Shown: one piece after another, positions 1 through 8,318 of the stretch
Layout of the letters: every line of letters begins with the position of its first letter
How positions within the stretch are numbered: the first letter of the stretch is position 1
Assembly (NCBI RefSeq): GCF_009900745.1
Contig: NZ_WXVU01000004.1
Span: forward strand, 1-64,000
Direction of reading: 5' to 3'
DNA length: 64,000 nucleotides
Origin: Chryseobacterium sp. c4a
Lineage (GTDB): Bacteria; Bacteroidota; Bacteroidia; Flavobacteriales; Weeksellaceae
The notes under the pieces: model-generated
Database searches by the model: none
Told to the model about the DNA's origin: nothing
The model's input: the letters and a program-made list of their open reading frames with translations, nothing else
Translations under genes and position numbers: made by a program

Positions 1-171
1 TTTAAGTTCCTTAAGATGTTGTGCATCCATTCCTCCGTATTTCTGCTTCCACTGGTAGAAAGTAGCTGCTGAAATTCCATGCTCACGACAAATATCTTTT
101 GTCGCTTTCCCAGATTCATATTCTTTCAGAATATTGATAATCTGATGTTCTGAAAATTTGCTCTTTTTCAT
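1..171 (-). CDS. IS3-family transposase OrfA, N-terminal part (cut by window edge)
   Basis: The minus strand encodes 57 residues without a stop, starting MKKSKFSEHQIINILKEY and running off the left edge. The residues form a helix-turn-helix (KATKDICREHGISAATFYQW) typical of OrfA of IS3-family elements, which binds the terminal repeats and is normally joined to OrfB (DDE integrase) by frameshifting. OrfB would lie to the left, outside the window. The element appears to have landed in the secreted-protein gene at 267-620. The family call is firm; the IS subgroup cannot be named from this fragment. Confidence 0.85.
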   Translation of the reverse strand, partial: MKKSKFSEHQIINILKEYESGKATKDICREHGISAATFYQWKQKYGGMDAQHLKELK

Positions 172-212
172 AATGTTTAACAAACTAAATTTAATAATTT
201 TAATTTGTCTGA

Positions 213-266
213 AAAACAGGGAAGTTTACCAAAACAGGGAAGTTTACCAAAACAGGGAAGTTTACC
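213..266. repeat. Three perfect tandem copies of an 18-bp unit at the IS end
   Basis: The unit AAAACAGGGAAGTTTACC occurs at 213-230, 231-248 and 249-266 without a mismatch. It lies between the transposase start (171) and the truncated gene to the right, where the terminal repeat of an IS3 element is expected. The last copy supplies the TAA that ends the broken reading frame at 262-264. One copy is probably the IS terminus; why there are three is not explained. Confidence 0.8.
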
Positions 267-620
267 CTTTTATATCTTCTTTGTCAGCTGATAGAGTATG
301 TATTTTTAATATAACTCGATCGTTATTATTTGGCACTGGTTCTAATTTCTCTATTTTATATAATCTATCTAAATTAAAATTTATAGTCTTTAAGCTTAAT
401 TTGTATTTGTTTTTACTATTAATAAAAAAATACATACTATTACCCCCAACCACTTATTATAAAAAATAACATCTGGCTTTCCATCTAAATTTAAATCTGA
501 TTTAATTGAAGAGAAATTAATTATATCTTTTTTTAGATCTTCATAAGATTGTGAAAATAAATTTGTACTAAAAAAGAACAAAATAAATAATAAACTATTT
601 TTTATTAAGGGACTTTTCAT
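262..620 (-). pseudogene. Frameshifted and IS-truncated secreted protein
   Basis: Translation starts at 620 (MKSPLIKNSLLFILFF, a signal peptide) and the ATG overlaps the TGA of the upstream gene as ATGA, so the two genes were translationally coupled. The frame reads SDLNLDGKPDVIFYNK, resembling the calcium-binding DLNxDGxxDV loops of FG-GAP-like repeats. It then shifts near 453-460, beside a run of five G on the coding strand; restoring one base continues the protein as VVGGNSMYFFINSKN. This second part runs into the IS-end repeats and stops at 262. The gene is therefore damaged twice. It is the third gene behind the type VI effector and may once have been an immunity gene; that is inference from position and export signal. 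Confidence 0.7.
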
Positions 621-1483
621 TTTATTCTTGTCCAAACATGCTGAGGAATTTTCTTAATATCTTTCTTCTGTGATTTCATTAGATCAAAATATTTTTGGTA
701 ATTTTCTTTTGCCAGTTTTTGATTTCTTACTGCCCAGTAAGCATCTGCTAGATTAAGATAGGTGACTATTCGTGTAGGGAATTTTTGAAGAATTGTTTCA
801 AAAAAAATTATAGAAGTGCTATATTCTTTTTTCTTATAAAGACCAAAAGCAAAATCATTGAGTTTTCGTACATTATTTTCAGAAATAACTAGCTTATTAA
901 TCCATGTATTTTGAGCAAAATTAAATTTATAAAAATCAAATTTTTCATCAGTAAAATCTCTTTCATTTAATTCTATAATCTCAGGATATTCATCTTCAGA
1001 ATTTTGATAATATTTTTCAATGTATTCTAAGAGTTTAAAATCTGTATTCTTTCTTAAACCCAGCTTAAAAGATGAAATAGTGTAGGATGAAGATTCTAAA
1101 GAAAAATTACAAGTAGTATAACTTAATATTTCATTTGAAAATGATAAATCTGAATACAAATTATCACATTTGCCTCCACATTCTTTGCATGGAACAACAT
1201 TATCTTTATCAACTATTTTAGTGTATACCTGTTTTTTATCTCCTAAAAGAACAATTAATCTTCTTTTAGATATTGAATCTGTATTATTTACTAATAGTTC
1301 ATTCTCTTTCACAGAATTTAAAATCAATAAAACATCTTTAACTTTATCATTATTAAAATCATTTTCATATTTTAAATTCACCTCAAAACCTTTAGGAATA
1401 AATGAATCTATGTTCTGTGCCAAAACATGATTATGATATGTAATAAAACATAGTATAAAAAATATTATTATTTCTTTTCTCAT
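617..1483 (-). CDS. Secreted protein with PCxxCGG motif and C-terminal TPR-like region
   Basis: This 288-residue protein starts with a signal peptide ending near LAQ (residue 23), so it should be periplasmic or surface exposed. The middle has PCKECGG, a Cys pair also present in the 167-residue protein encoded just upstream (PCRNCGG). The last 80 residues (NDFAFGLYKKKEYSTSIIFFE, then LNLADAYWAV) look like tetratricopeptide helices. The early segment NDFNNDKVKDVLLIL resembles a calcium-loop repeat. I do not recognise a named family. Its place behind a type VI muramidase effector, on the same strand, and its export signal suggest an immunity or accessory role, which is inference. Confidence 0.6.
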   Translation of the reverse strand: MRKEIIIFFILCFITYHNHVLAQNIDSFIPKGFEVNLKYENDFNNDKVKDVLLILNSVKENELLVNNTDSISKRRLIVLLGDKKQVYTKIVDKDNVVPCKECGGKCDNLYSDLSFSNEILSYTTCNFSLESSSYTISSFKLGLRKNTDFKLLEYIEKYYQNSEDEYPEIIELNERDFTDEKFDFYKFNFAQNTWINKLVISENNVRKLNDFAFGLYKKKEYSTSIIFFETILQKFPTRIVTYLNLADAYWAVRNQKLAKENYQKYFDLMKSQKKDIKKIPQHVWTRIK

Positions 1484-1713
1484 TTAAAAATTTCTTTAGT
1501 AATCAAAAAAACTAAAGCAAAATCTTTCATTATTAAGCTTATATTCACACTTTTTTAACATTTTTAATAAAAAAAAATATTTTTGCTTTTATATATATTT
1601 ATTTCAATGGTTTATCGGAGAAAATATTTACCTGTCACATTGAAGTTATATTTCTTTACCCTAAAACAATTCCAAATAAAAATAATCGATAAATATCTCA
1701 TACTATTATTTAG

Positions 1714-2217
1714 TTAATTAAAATAAACCTTCTTTTGATATTGTCTTTCCAGCTTTTCTTGGGAGTAATCTTCTAAATAAATATATTGTTTATTTCTAGG
1801 GGAAAAAATAATATATTTAACGATCACTTTCCCTCTACTTTTTTTATTTTCAACTTTATTAAAAAATTTACTCTGAACTAATAATACTCTATTATTAGAT
1901 ATACTAAATGTTATAAGATTATTATCCATATTAATTACAAACTCAGAATTTTCACCCTGTTCAATAGAAATATATGGATCCCCGTTTATTCCACCACAAT
2001 TTCGACATGGAATAATATTTTTGTTTGTAGACAATAATATATTTTTATTCTTATAAACCTCTATAGATCTGTTTATAGTATCATTTTTTTCTTGAACGTA
2101 TATATAATATTTTCCGTTATTTATAGTAATAGAATCTAATTTCTTTTCCTGTGAATAGAAACTAGAAAATATAAATATTAAAACAATAAGGTTACTTTTT
2201 ATTAGCAAATTCTCCAT
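1714..2217 (-). CDS. Secreted protein with PCxxCGG motif; candidate immunity protein for the muramidase effector
   Basis: This 167-residue protein has a signal peptide (residues 1-22, ending FYSQ) and a mostly beta-strand body with PCRNCGG near residue 90. Its start overlaps the end of the muramidase effector gene by 26 bases, a tight coupling usual for toxin and antitoxin or immunity pairs. A periplasmic product fits a toxin that attacks peptidoglycan. It shares the Cys motif and nearby spacing with the next gene (617-1483), so the two may be diverged relatives. No family is recognised; the immunity role rests on context. Confidence 0.6.
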   Translation of the reverse strand: MENLLIKSNLIVLIFIFSSFYSQEKKLDSITINNGKYYIYVQEKNDTINRSIEVYKNKNILLSTNKNIIPCRNCGGINGDPYISIEQGENSEFVINMDNNLITFSISNNRVLLVQSKFFNKVENKKSRGKVIVKYIIFSPRNKQYIYLEDYSQEKLERQYQKKVYFN

Positions 2218-3538
2218 AATATTTTTTTATATTCTTGGCGTAATCAGGATTTATAGTTTTCCAGGAAGACCCGTTGTATAATTTTGCGACTGTTTCCCAT
2301 TCATGATTTCTCAATGCTTTAGTCATCCCATTTGTATTTTTTAAATAACCTTTAAACAATCTAAACTGTTGTATCTCGCATGTATTAACAGCTTCTTCCA
2401 ATTCTCTAGGACTTGAAAAAGCGCCTGCATAACTCGCTCCTAAAACTTGAAATTTCCCCCATGAACACGCTTTTATAGCAGAATCATAATCAATTTTTTT
2501 CGCTTTTTCTAATTTTGTATATTGGGCACTAAATAACCCATATCCACCTTGGTTAGGATTTACTAATTCTGGATATTTTTTATTTAACACATTTAATTCT
2601 TCTTTAGATTTATGGAGATCTTCTTTTAAATGCTTCCACATTTTGTGCCTTTCATATAGTATTGTGGCTTGACCTTCTTTCCAAAAACTACTTTTATGTG
2701 TTTCTTGTTTAGCAATGGCCAGCATAGTTGCTTTCTCAATATTTAATTCTTCTGCAGCCTCATCATACATTTTATTAGGAATTGCCGTACCCTTTCCTAA
2801 GCAAGATTTTTCAACAATACCTTGATTAAAGCAAAAACACACTTTTCCATCTATCAACTCAAACGGTTTCTTATAAGAAAAATTCTTAGGATCATTGGCA
2901 TCATCTCCATCATATTTCACTTCTCCATCGGCATCTAATACTTCCACATGAAAATAAAGCTTGATTTTTTTGTCTCTTGTTTTTGTTAAAATCTCTTTCC
3001 AATTTCTCTTTTCAGCGTCTGTTTTAGCTTCTAAGGTCATTTCCTTCATGGCTATATTTTCCAAAGCACGAAGATTAGAGGCATCATATTTATTTTTAGC
3101 ATCTTCACTTTGGGTAATTTTACCTACAGTCATTTCTGCTACACTTAAAGCTTCTACCTTTTGATCTTTATCTGTAAGCTGCTTTTCAATACCCTGCCTT
3201 ACTTCAACTTTAAGTTTCTTCCCTGTTAAGCCTATAGTTTTTACTTTTAAAAATACACGTTCTCCCAATGAGAAGCTATTAGAGATTGGCAAAGCCATTA
3301 CCTTTTTGGTTTTATCAGCTGTACTTTCTTTGATTTCCTGTTTAGCAAAACCTACTTCTACCACTTCAGCTAATGCATTGGGTAAAACCATATTTTCATA
3401 ATCCTTATAGATCGTATTACTAGCATTCCATGTTGTAAGACTTCCTGCACTGAAGCACATATTACCATCAAAGGAATGAATAATCAAATCCTCATCACTA
3501 GTATAGGAGATTTTACCATCACAAATTACAACTTTCAT
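2192..3538 (-). CDS. Type VI secretion effector with C-terminal N-acetylmuramidase domain
   Basis: The 448-residue protein has no signal peptide and starts 2 bases after the vgrG stop codon, so it is probably delivered by that spike. Residues 255-445 match the N-acetylmuramidase family (DUF3380, PF11860): AIAKQETHKSSFW with candidate catalytic Glu279, the ILYERHKMW signature at 293-301, SWGKFQVLG at 359-367 and YNG at 421-423. The enzyme would cleave the glycan strand of peptidoglycan in rival cells. The first 250 residues are unlike known PAAR domains to my eye. They contain a Lys/Glu-rich stretch (100-195) and a Cys pair, CFCF, near 234-237, and may be the loading region. The domain call is strong; delivery by VgrG is inferred from gene order. 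Confidence 0.8.
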   Translation of the reverse strand: MKVVICDGKISYTSDEDLIIHSFDGNMCFSAGSLTTWNASNTIYKDYENMVLPNALAEVVEVGFAKQEIKESTADKTKKVMALPISNSFSLGERVFLKVKTIGLTGKKLKVEVRQGIEKQLTDKDQKVEALSVAEMTVGKITQSEDAKNKYDASNLRALENIAMKEMTLEAKTDAEKRNWKEILTKTRDKKIKLYFHVEVLDADGEVKYDGDDANDPKNFSYKKPFELIDGKVCFCFNQGIVEKSCLGKGTAIPNKMYDEAAEELNIEKATMLAIAKQETHKSSFWKEGQATILYERHKMWKHLKEDLHKSKEELNVLNKKYPELVNPNQGGYGLFSAQYTKLEKAKKIDYDSAIKACSWGKFQVLGASYAGAFSSPRELEEAVNTCEIQQFRLFKGYLKNTNGMTKALRNHEWETVAKLYNGSSWKTINPDYAKNIKKYYGEFANKK

Positions 3539-3540
3539 AA

Positions 3541-5490
3541 TTAATGATTTTTAGATTTTTCTCCACTTTGTGCATAAAGTTCAGAAGAGGAATTCAACTT
3601 TATATTCTGCTGGCTGTTCATTTCAAGTTCTTTGGAATGTACTTGTCTCCCTTTTTCTGTATGTGATTCTATATTTCCTTTAACATACTCAGTTAATTTT
3701 CCTGTCACCATCACATTGGCATCTCCCATTACTGAAGTTAATTTCAAGGCTCCCACACTTTCGCTATGATTCATCGTCACCGTATCTGTTTTATTCATTC
3801 CAACACTGGTAGACATATTTTGTCCCACATTGATATTAAGATTTCCGCCTGCATTAAAGTTGATATCATTGGGAGCAGATACTGTAATATTGCCTTTTCC
3901 ATCCATGAAATAGTTATTACCGCTTGGGTCTACAATATTTACGCTTCCTTCGGCATCATTCATCAGAATACGGATACCGCTTCTGGTCTGAATAGATTTT
4001 AAATGATTATTCACTCCACCGCCAAGAGCAACACCGCCATGGAACATTCCGCCCATCACGAAAGGACGGTCCGGATGGTTATGTACAAATCCTACCATCA
4101 CCTGATCTCCCACTTCCGGAATGGCTACATAGCCTCTGTTTTGGGTGATCTGATCTGTTCCTCCAGCATCGGGGCTCATTACCCTGATAAAATCTGTGGT
4201 TTCATTAAGCTGCCAAAGGAACTTTACTTTTACTCGTCCCTGTCCCAGCGGATCTTCATTGGAAATTACTACGGCTGGCTGTGTTTCTGCAAAAGGAGTT
4301 TTAAATTCAGGCTTTGGGATAAATCCTGTATCAGAAGCAATAGCTTCAAAGCTTCCTTTATAATGGCCTAAGGTATCAATCTCATGGGTTACCTCTGTCA
4401 TCATCAATTTTGTGAAATATCCTGTTTTGCTGGAATCGGGTTTTCTGAGGTAAAGATCTGCGGTACATCCGGGATATAGAAACGGCATTGTGGTATCACC
4501 GGATACTACAAATACATCTACTCCTTTACTTCCCCATGCTCCCGTTTGGGAATTCACCACATCCATATCAGTAGCCGCCCTGATGGGAGCCGACTGAAGT
4601 GAAGGGGTTTTAAAAATACCCTCATTATTTGAATAAGCCTTTTGGGCAAGATTTCCCATATGCTTTATCGGCGTTTCTCCTGAAGTAAGCATGGTATTTT
4701 TACTGCTGTTATAGCCATAATAATTCGGTTGGGTATGCAGTGCGCGGAGCTCGGTATGAATATTTGAAGCATTGCTTCCGCTTATCAGCTCAAGAGGTGC
4801 AGCCGGAGCCGGCATATTTCCGAAATGCAGTACTTCCCCATCATAGAAAAACTGTTCACCATAGGCTTCTGCCAATCTGCATAAGTAATTGTAATGGGTT
4901 TCGTTGTATTGAGAGCTGTAGATAATTTGTGATGAGGCTTTGGCATTTACTCTGAAATCATACCAAAACGGATCTATTCCCTGCTTAATGACCTCATCGG
5001 CTATAATTCCCGTATTCACGGGTTGTGATCCTCCAAAGCTCTGGGTATGTGGAGATCCGTCTAAAAGAATGGTAGGGCTAAAGCCTTTTAAAACAATATT
5101 TCCCAAGCTGTGAGCTTCCTGGCTGAAGCCTACTTTGGTAATGATTCCTACAAAAACTCTTTCAGGACTGTTTTTGGTTTCAAAATCTTTGTAAGCAATT
5201 TTGATGGTAAGGCGTTTTCCTAAAAATGCATTGGCCTGTTCCAGCTGATGTCCCTGTTTTTCGGATAAAGCATCATGAGCCAGCGTTAATTCAAATTCGT
5301 GATGGGTTACAGCACTTTGCTTTAATTTGAAATGTTTAAAACTGGAAATGATTTCGCCATTGATTACTGCGGAAAGCTTGACAATACGGTTGATTCCTGC
5401 CGTGTTATTTTCTTTCACTGCCTGAGCGTTATCAGGAGCTTTGTATCCGTCACTAAAGGATACACGTTCTGAGGTTGTATTTTTTTTCAT
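3541..5490 (-). CDS. vgrG: Type VI secretion spike protein VgrG
   Basis: The 649-residue product has the VgrG order: an N-terminal gp27-like half (residues about 40-390, with HYNYLCRLAEAYGEQFFYDG), a gp5-like OB fold (about 410-500: DPLGQGRVKVKFLW, GYVAIPEVGDQVMVGF, HPDRPFVMGGMFHGG) and a repetitive beta-helix needle (about 510-640, with GGNLNINVGQNMSTSVGMNK). It forms the puncturing tip of the type VI tube. It is the first gene of a minus-strand unit that continues into the muramidase effector. A TATATTTG -7 box lies at 5528-5535. The baseplate genes tssE and tssF are 15 kb away, so this is a detached spike and cargo island. Confidence 0.92.
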   Translation of the reverse strand: MKKNTTSERVSFSDGYKAPDNAQAVKENNTAGINRIVKLSAVINGEIISSFKHFKLKQSAVTHHEFELTLAHDALSEKQGHQLEQANAFLGKRLTIKIAYKDFETKNSPERVFVGIITKVGFSQEAHSLGNIVLKGFSPTILLDGSPHTQSFGGSQPVNTGIIADEVIKQGIDPFWYDFRVNAKASSQIIYSSQYNETHYNYLCRLAEAYGEQFFYDGEVLHFGNMPAPAAPLELISGSNASNIHTELRALHTQPNYYGYNSSKNTMLTSGETPIKHMGNLAQKAYSNNEGIFKTPSLQSAPIRAATDMDVVNSQTGAWGSKGVDVFVVSGDTTMPFLYPGCTADLYLRKPDSSKTGYFTKLMMTEVTHEIDTLGHYKGSFEAIASDTGFIPKPEFKTPFAETQPAVVISNEDPLGQGRVKVKFLWQLNETTDFIRVMSPDAGGTDQITQNRGYVAIPEVGDQVMVGFVHNHPDRPFVMGGMFHGGVALGGGVNNHLKSIQTRSGIRILMNDAEGSVNIVDPSGNNYFMDGKGNITVSAPNDINFNAGGNLNINVGQNMSTSVGMNKTDTVTMNHSESVGALKLTSVMGDANVMVTGKLTEYVKGNIESHTEKGRQVHSKELEMNSQQNIKLNSSSELYAQSGEKSKNH

Positions 5491-5527
5491 GTTGTGTTTT
5501 TTTGTGTTATTCAGTCTTTAATTATCA

Positions 5528-5535
5528 CAAATATA
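5528..5535 (-). promoter_or_regulatory. Bacteroidota-type -7 box upstream of vgrG
   Basis: The minus strand reads TATATTTG about 38 bases before the vgrG start. It matches the TAnnTTTG consensus of the primary sigma factor in Bacteroidota. No convincing TTG -33 element is seen at the usual distance. Confidence 0.4.
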
Positions 5536-5643
5536 GGAAATATCATAACAAATACGAGACCAATTTCGTTAAAGAAATCCCTCACAATGCCTTACCAAGT
5601 AGGTTTTGGTACACTTTTGGGATTTCAAAATTAATATCTGATT

Positions 5644-6189
5644 ATGACAAAGTCTTTTTTTTACTATTTAAGTTGTGTTGTATGTTTTGCCTCTTGTAAT
5701 ACAACGACCTCACCATCCATTGAGGAAAAACATATTACTGAAAAGGTAAACCGGCTCTACCATCAATATGGCTCATCCAATGAAGCTATTTACCGCCAGC
5801 CTGTATCAAACACTCTGTTTTCTCCGGAGCTTAAGAAAACGATAGAGACAGCAATAGATGTTTCAAAAGCTGATATTGAAAAAGTGAAAAACAGTGATCA
5901 TCCTGATGAAAAGCCTTTGCTATTTGAAGGAGCTATATTCTCAAGTTTATATGAAGGGTATACCGGATATACCATTAAGAGGATTAATATTCATAACAAC
6001 GTAGCAGAAGTAATCGCTCAGTTTGAATACAACCTGGTATCACCAAAGCTTGTATGGACAGATACTATACAACTGATTAACATTGATAAAGACTGGAAAA
6101 TAAATAATATCATTTTCGATAAAAAAGTAAATCATTCTACAAATCTCACAATGAGTTTGAATGATTTTATACGATCTGCGAAACAATAA
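5644..6189 (+). CDS. Small lipoprotein, possibly DUF3828-like
   Basis: This 181-residue plus-strand protein begins MTKSFFYYLSCVVCFASC, a lipoprotein signal with the lipidated Cys at residue 18. The rest (ITEKVNRLYHQYGSS, then FSPELKKTIETA, GYTGYTIKRINI and DDxxL-like strands near the end) resembles the fold of DUF3828 proteins, which carry an SNTF2-like layout. That assignment is tentative. It is divergent from vgrG and ends just before a hairpin terminator that it shares with the convergent peptide gene at 6219-6353. Its function is unknown. Confidence 0.6.
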   Translation: MTKSFFYYLSCVVCFASCNTTTSPSIEEKHITEKVNRLYHQYGSSNEAIYRQPVSNTLFSPELKKTIETAIDVSKADIEKVKNSDHPDEKPLLFEGAIFSSLYEGYTGYTIKRINIHNNVAEVIAQFEYNLVSPKLVWTDTIQLINIDKDWKINNIIFDKKVNHSTNLTMSLNDFIRSAKQ

Positions 6190-6191
6190 AA

Positions 6192-6212
6192 AAGCCGCTT
6201 AAAAAGCGGCTT
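6192..6212. terminator. Bidirectional hairpin terminator
   Basis: A 9-bp stem AAGCCGCTT / AAGCGGCTT with a 3-base loop lies between convergent genes, with A and T runs on both sides. Nearly the same stem ends the related peptide gene at 8319-8453. Confidence 0.85.
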
Positions 6213-6218
6213 GATTTG

Positions 6219-6353
6219 TTATGGGCACTGAACGATTGGAATATCGCTGCAAATTACTTTATTTGCCCATTCGCAAAAAGTACAGTATTTTTTAGGCTCT
6301 CCTCCGTACACTGACTTCAAATCTACTTTAGTCAGTTTCTTTAAATTTTTCAT
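6219..6353 (-). CDS. Bacteriocin-like double-glycine leader peptide
   Basis: A 44-residue peptide starts at 6353 with MKNLKKLTKVDLKSVYGG, a leader ending in Gly-Gly of the type cut by ABC exporters with a C39 peptidase. The remaining 26 residues contain CTFC and end VICSDIPIVQCP, so there are four Cys and a C-terminal QCP. A paralogue at 8319-8453 has the same length, leader and QCP end. Short peptides of this type are usually annotated as bacteriocin-like in Chryseobacterium. No exporter is nearby, and the activity is unknown. Confidence 0.75.
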   Translation of the reverse strand: MKNLKKLTKVDLKSVYGGEPKKYCTFCEWANKVICSDIPIVQCP

Positions 6354-6472
6354 ATAGTTCTAATTTTATGGTTTTGTAAAATTAAAACGAATATCATTAT
6401 CTATTATTACAGTTTAACACTTATAATTTTCATTATTTACACTTTTTAACTGAATATATTAGTCTACCGATA

Positions 6473-6877
6473 TTATCGGTTATGAATTTCTACAGTAACA
6501 GGCATCACGTAGGTATAAGCCACCATATTGTCTGTCAATTTATTACGGTCTACTCTATAATCCAAATCGCTCAAAACCGTTTCAATTTCTTTGCTTACCG
6601 TCTTACAATCTCCGCTGGAATGGACGTTCACGATTTTCCCGTTCTTGGCAATATCAAATTTTACCACTGAATTTACAGTCCCTTGTTTATATTCGGGATT
6701 ATCCAGATCAAAATTGGCCATTAATTTATTTCTTATATCGCTAAAGGTTTCGCTTTTACTCAACTGGATTGCCTCTATGGTATTCTTATCTGTAGTTTGT
6801 GCATTAGCCTGGTTCATTACAGAAACAAATCCGGTAACGAAAAGTGAAGCGATCAATATTTGAATTTTATTTTTCAT
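6473..6877 (-). CDS. Periplasmic protein with TonB C-terminal-like domain
   Basis: The 134-residue protein has a signal peptide ending at ANAQ (residue 27). The mature part contains VVKFDIAKNGKIVNVHSSGD and a helix KEIETVLSDL. This is the strand-helix layout of TonB C-terminal domains (VxFxIxxdGxVxxv), but there is no membrane anchor or Pro-rich spacer. Stand-alone secreted versions are common in Bacteroidota and have no defined function. It is flanked by two small peptide genes on the same strand, with gaps large enough for independent promoters. Confidence 0.6.
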   Translation of the reverse strand: MKNKIQILIASLFVTGFVSVMNQANAQTTDKNTIEAIQLSKSETFSDIRNKLMANFDLDNPEYKQGTVNSVVKFDIAKNGKIVNVHSSGDCKTVSKEIETVLSDLDYRVDRNKLTDNMVAYTYVMPVTVEIHNR

Positions 6878-7134
6878 AACTATCTGGTTTTAAATATTAT
6901 ACTAAACTTATTCTGTATCTCTTAACCAAAGTTATTAAAAATAATTCATATTAATTTTACATTGAGTTAACATTGAGTTAACATTAAAACTTAATTAACT
7001 GATTATCAGTGCTATAAATTTTTAAATAATTGGAAATTTAATATTGGAATGCTGCTTAGCCTCTTGAATATTTAAAATTTAAGTCTTTTTATTCTTATTT
7101 TCACAGCTAATGAATGATATTGTTAACAAAAAAA

Positions 7135-7151
7135 TCGTCTATTATAGACGA
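7135..7151. terminator. Hairpin terminator after the lipoprotein gene at 7176-7997
   Basis: A 7-bp stem TCGTCTA / TAGACGA with a TTA loop lies 24 bases beyond the stop codon of the minus-strand gene, followed on that strand by a run of T. The rest of 6878-7134 is AT-rich and holds no gene I can see. Confidence 0.7.
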
Positions 7152-7175
7152 CTTATAATCTCAACATATTTACGA

Positions 7176-7997
7176 TTAGAGACAGGGCAAACCAAGAAGA
7201 TCCATTTCTGAGCTCCAGAGTAGATTTACTTTTCCCATAACATCAGTTTCAAAAATGGCTCTTTCCGGAAACTGGCAATTGGAACCTGACTTTTTATCAT
7301 GCCATTTAAAATCATCATAATAAGTGAAATAAAGGTTTTTATAATTTCCATAAACAATGGGATTATAGTTTCCGAACCCATAGTTGTTTTCTGTACTTTC
7401 TTTGGCTGCTGATTTTTTGATTAACCGATTGATCTCCGAATAACGATCACCATATTTCAACGGAATTACTTTTTCTGAAGCAATCAACGGATTTCCAATG
7501 AGATTTTTATCAACATTCAGTATGTAAGCAATATAATCGTTTCCACATTCTGTAGATTGGAAAACAACCCGTCTTATACTACACTTCTGAAAAGATTTTG
7601 TTCCATAGACAAAATAGGAGTCCTTCATTTCTTTTTTAAAGGTGTCTTCAAATCTTTTATTATAATACAATGGGCCTACAGAAAGGGTATCATAATATTG
7701 GTAATCCTTCATATCTTTTCCATATATCCAGGGAATGGAGTCTTTAGCCAGAAATATTTCATATTTTTTGGATAACGGATCATCCTGAGCACCAAACTGA
7801 GCGGGAAGACAGATCGCTATATCTTTATTGGTAAGCTGATATACCCCAAAAACTGTGTTTTTATCCAATTGATATTCCGGTTCTATGGTCATACTATCCT
7901 TTTTTTGAACCATTGTTTCTGGTGCTATAAGTCTGGATTCCTCTTTCTTACAGGATAAAAGAAGTGGAACTACTGCCAGGATGATGTACTTTTTCAT
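7176..7997 (-). CDS. Hypothetical lipoprotein
   Basis: The 273-residue protein starts with a lipoprotein signal (MKKYIILAVVPLLLSCKK, lipidated Cys16), so it should be anchored in the outer or inner membrane. The body has several aromatic-rich segments (IPWIYGKDMKDYQYYD, NLYFTYYDDFKWHDKK) and four further Cys (FQKCSIRR, STECGND, SNCQFP and LPCL at the end) that could form disulfides. I recognise no domain family. It stands alone between a terminator at 7135-7151 and an AT-rich 320-bp gap. Confidence 0.6.
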   Translation of the reverse strand: MKKYIILAVVPLLLSCKKEESRLIAPETMVQKKDSMTIEPEYQLDKNTVFGVYQLTNKDIAICLPAQFGAQDDPLSKKYEIFLAKDSIPWIYGKDMKDYQYYDTLSVGPLYYNKRFEDTFKKEMKDSYFVYGTKSFQKCSIRRVVFQSTECGNDYIAYILNVDKNLIGNPLIASEKVIPLKYGDRYSEINRLIKKSAAKESTENNYGFGNYNPIVYGNYKNLYFTYYDDFKWHDKKSGSNCQFPERAIFETDVMGKVNLLWSSEMDLLGLPCL

Positions 7998-8288
7998 GAT
8001 TAAATGTTTGAATTGGCTGGGATAAAAATAAAAAAAGAGTCTGCTTTCGCAAATTCTATTTCATCGTTTTACATTTTAAAAATCTACTATAGTCCGGTAA
8101 ATATTTTTTTTTTGAGTTATGGTAATTATATTCTGATTTACAGGTATCTATAAGTTTAAATGATTGAAGTTCTGCCACTCTTATAGAAAGTTGTTGAGTT
8201 TTTAACTCTACTGAAATTATAATCATCTATAATTCAATCAATTAATCAGTGAAAGTATTTGGACAACTCCATTCTTTTTATTAAAAAT

Positions 8289-8311
8289 AAGCCGCTTACA
8301 AAAAGCGGCTT
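8289..8311. terminator. Hairpin terminator after the peptide gene at 8319-8453
   Basis: The stem AAGCCGCTT / AAGCGGCTT with a 5-base loop is followed on the minus strand by T-rich sequence. It is almost identical to the hairpin at 6192-6212, as if the peptide gene and its terminator were duplicated together. The stretch 7998-8288 upstream is AT-rich, and I see no gene in it. Confidence 0.8.
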
Positions 8312-8318
8312 GATTTTT

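Noticed and set aside
5475..5699. Plus-strand open frame across the vgrG and lipoprotein intergenic region
   Set aside because: It overlaps the vgrG promoter and the true lipoprotein start, and encodes no recognisable protein.
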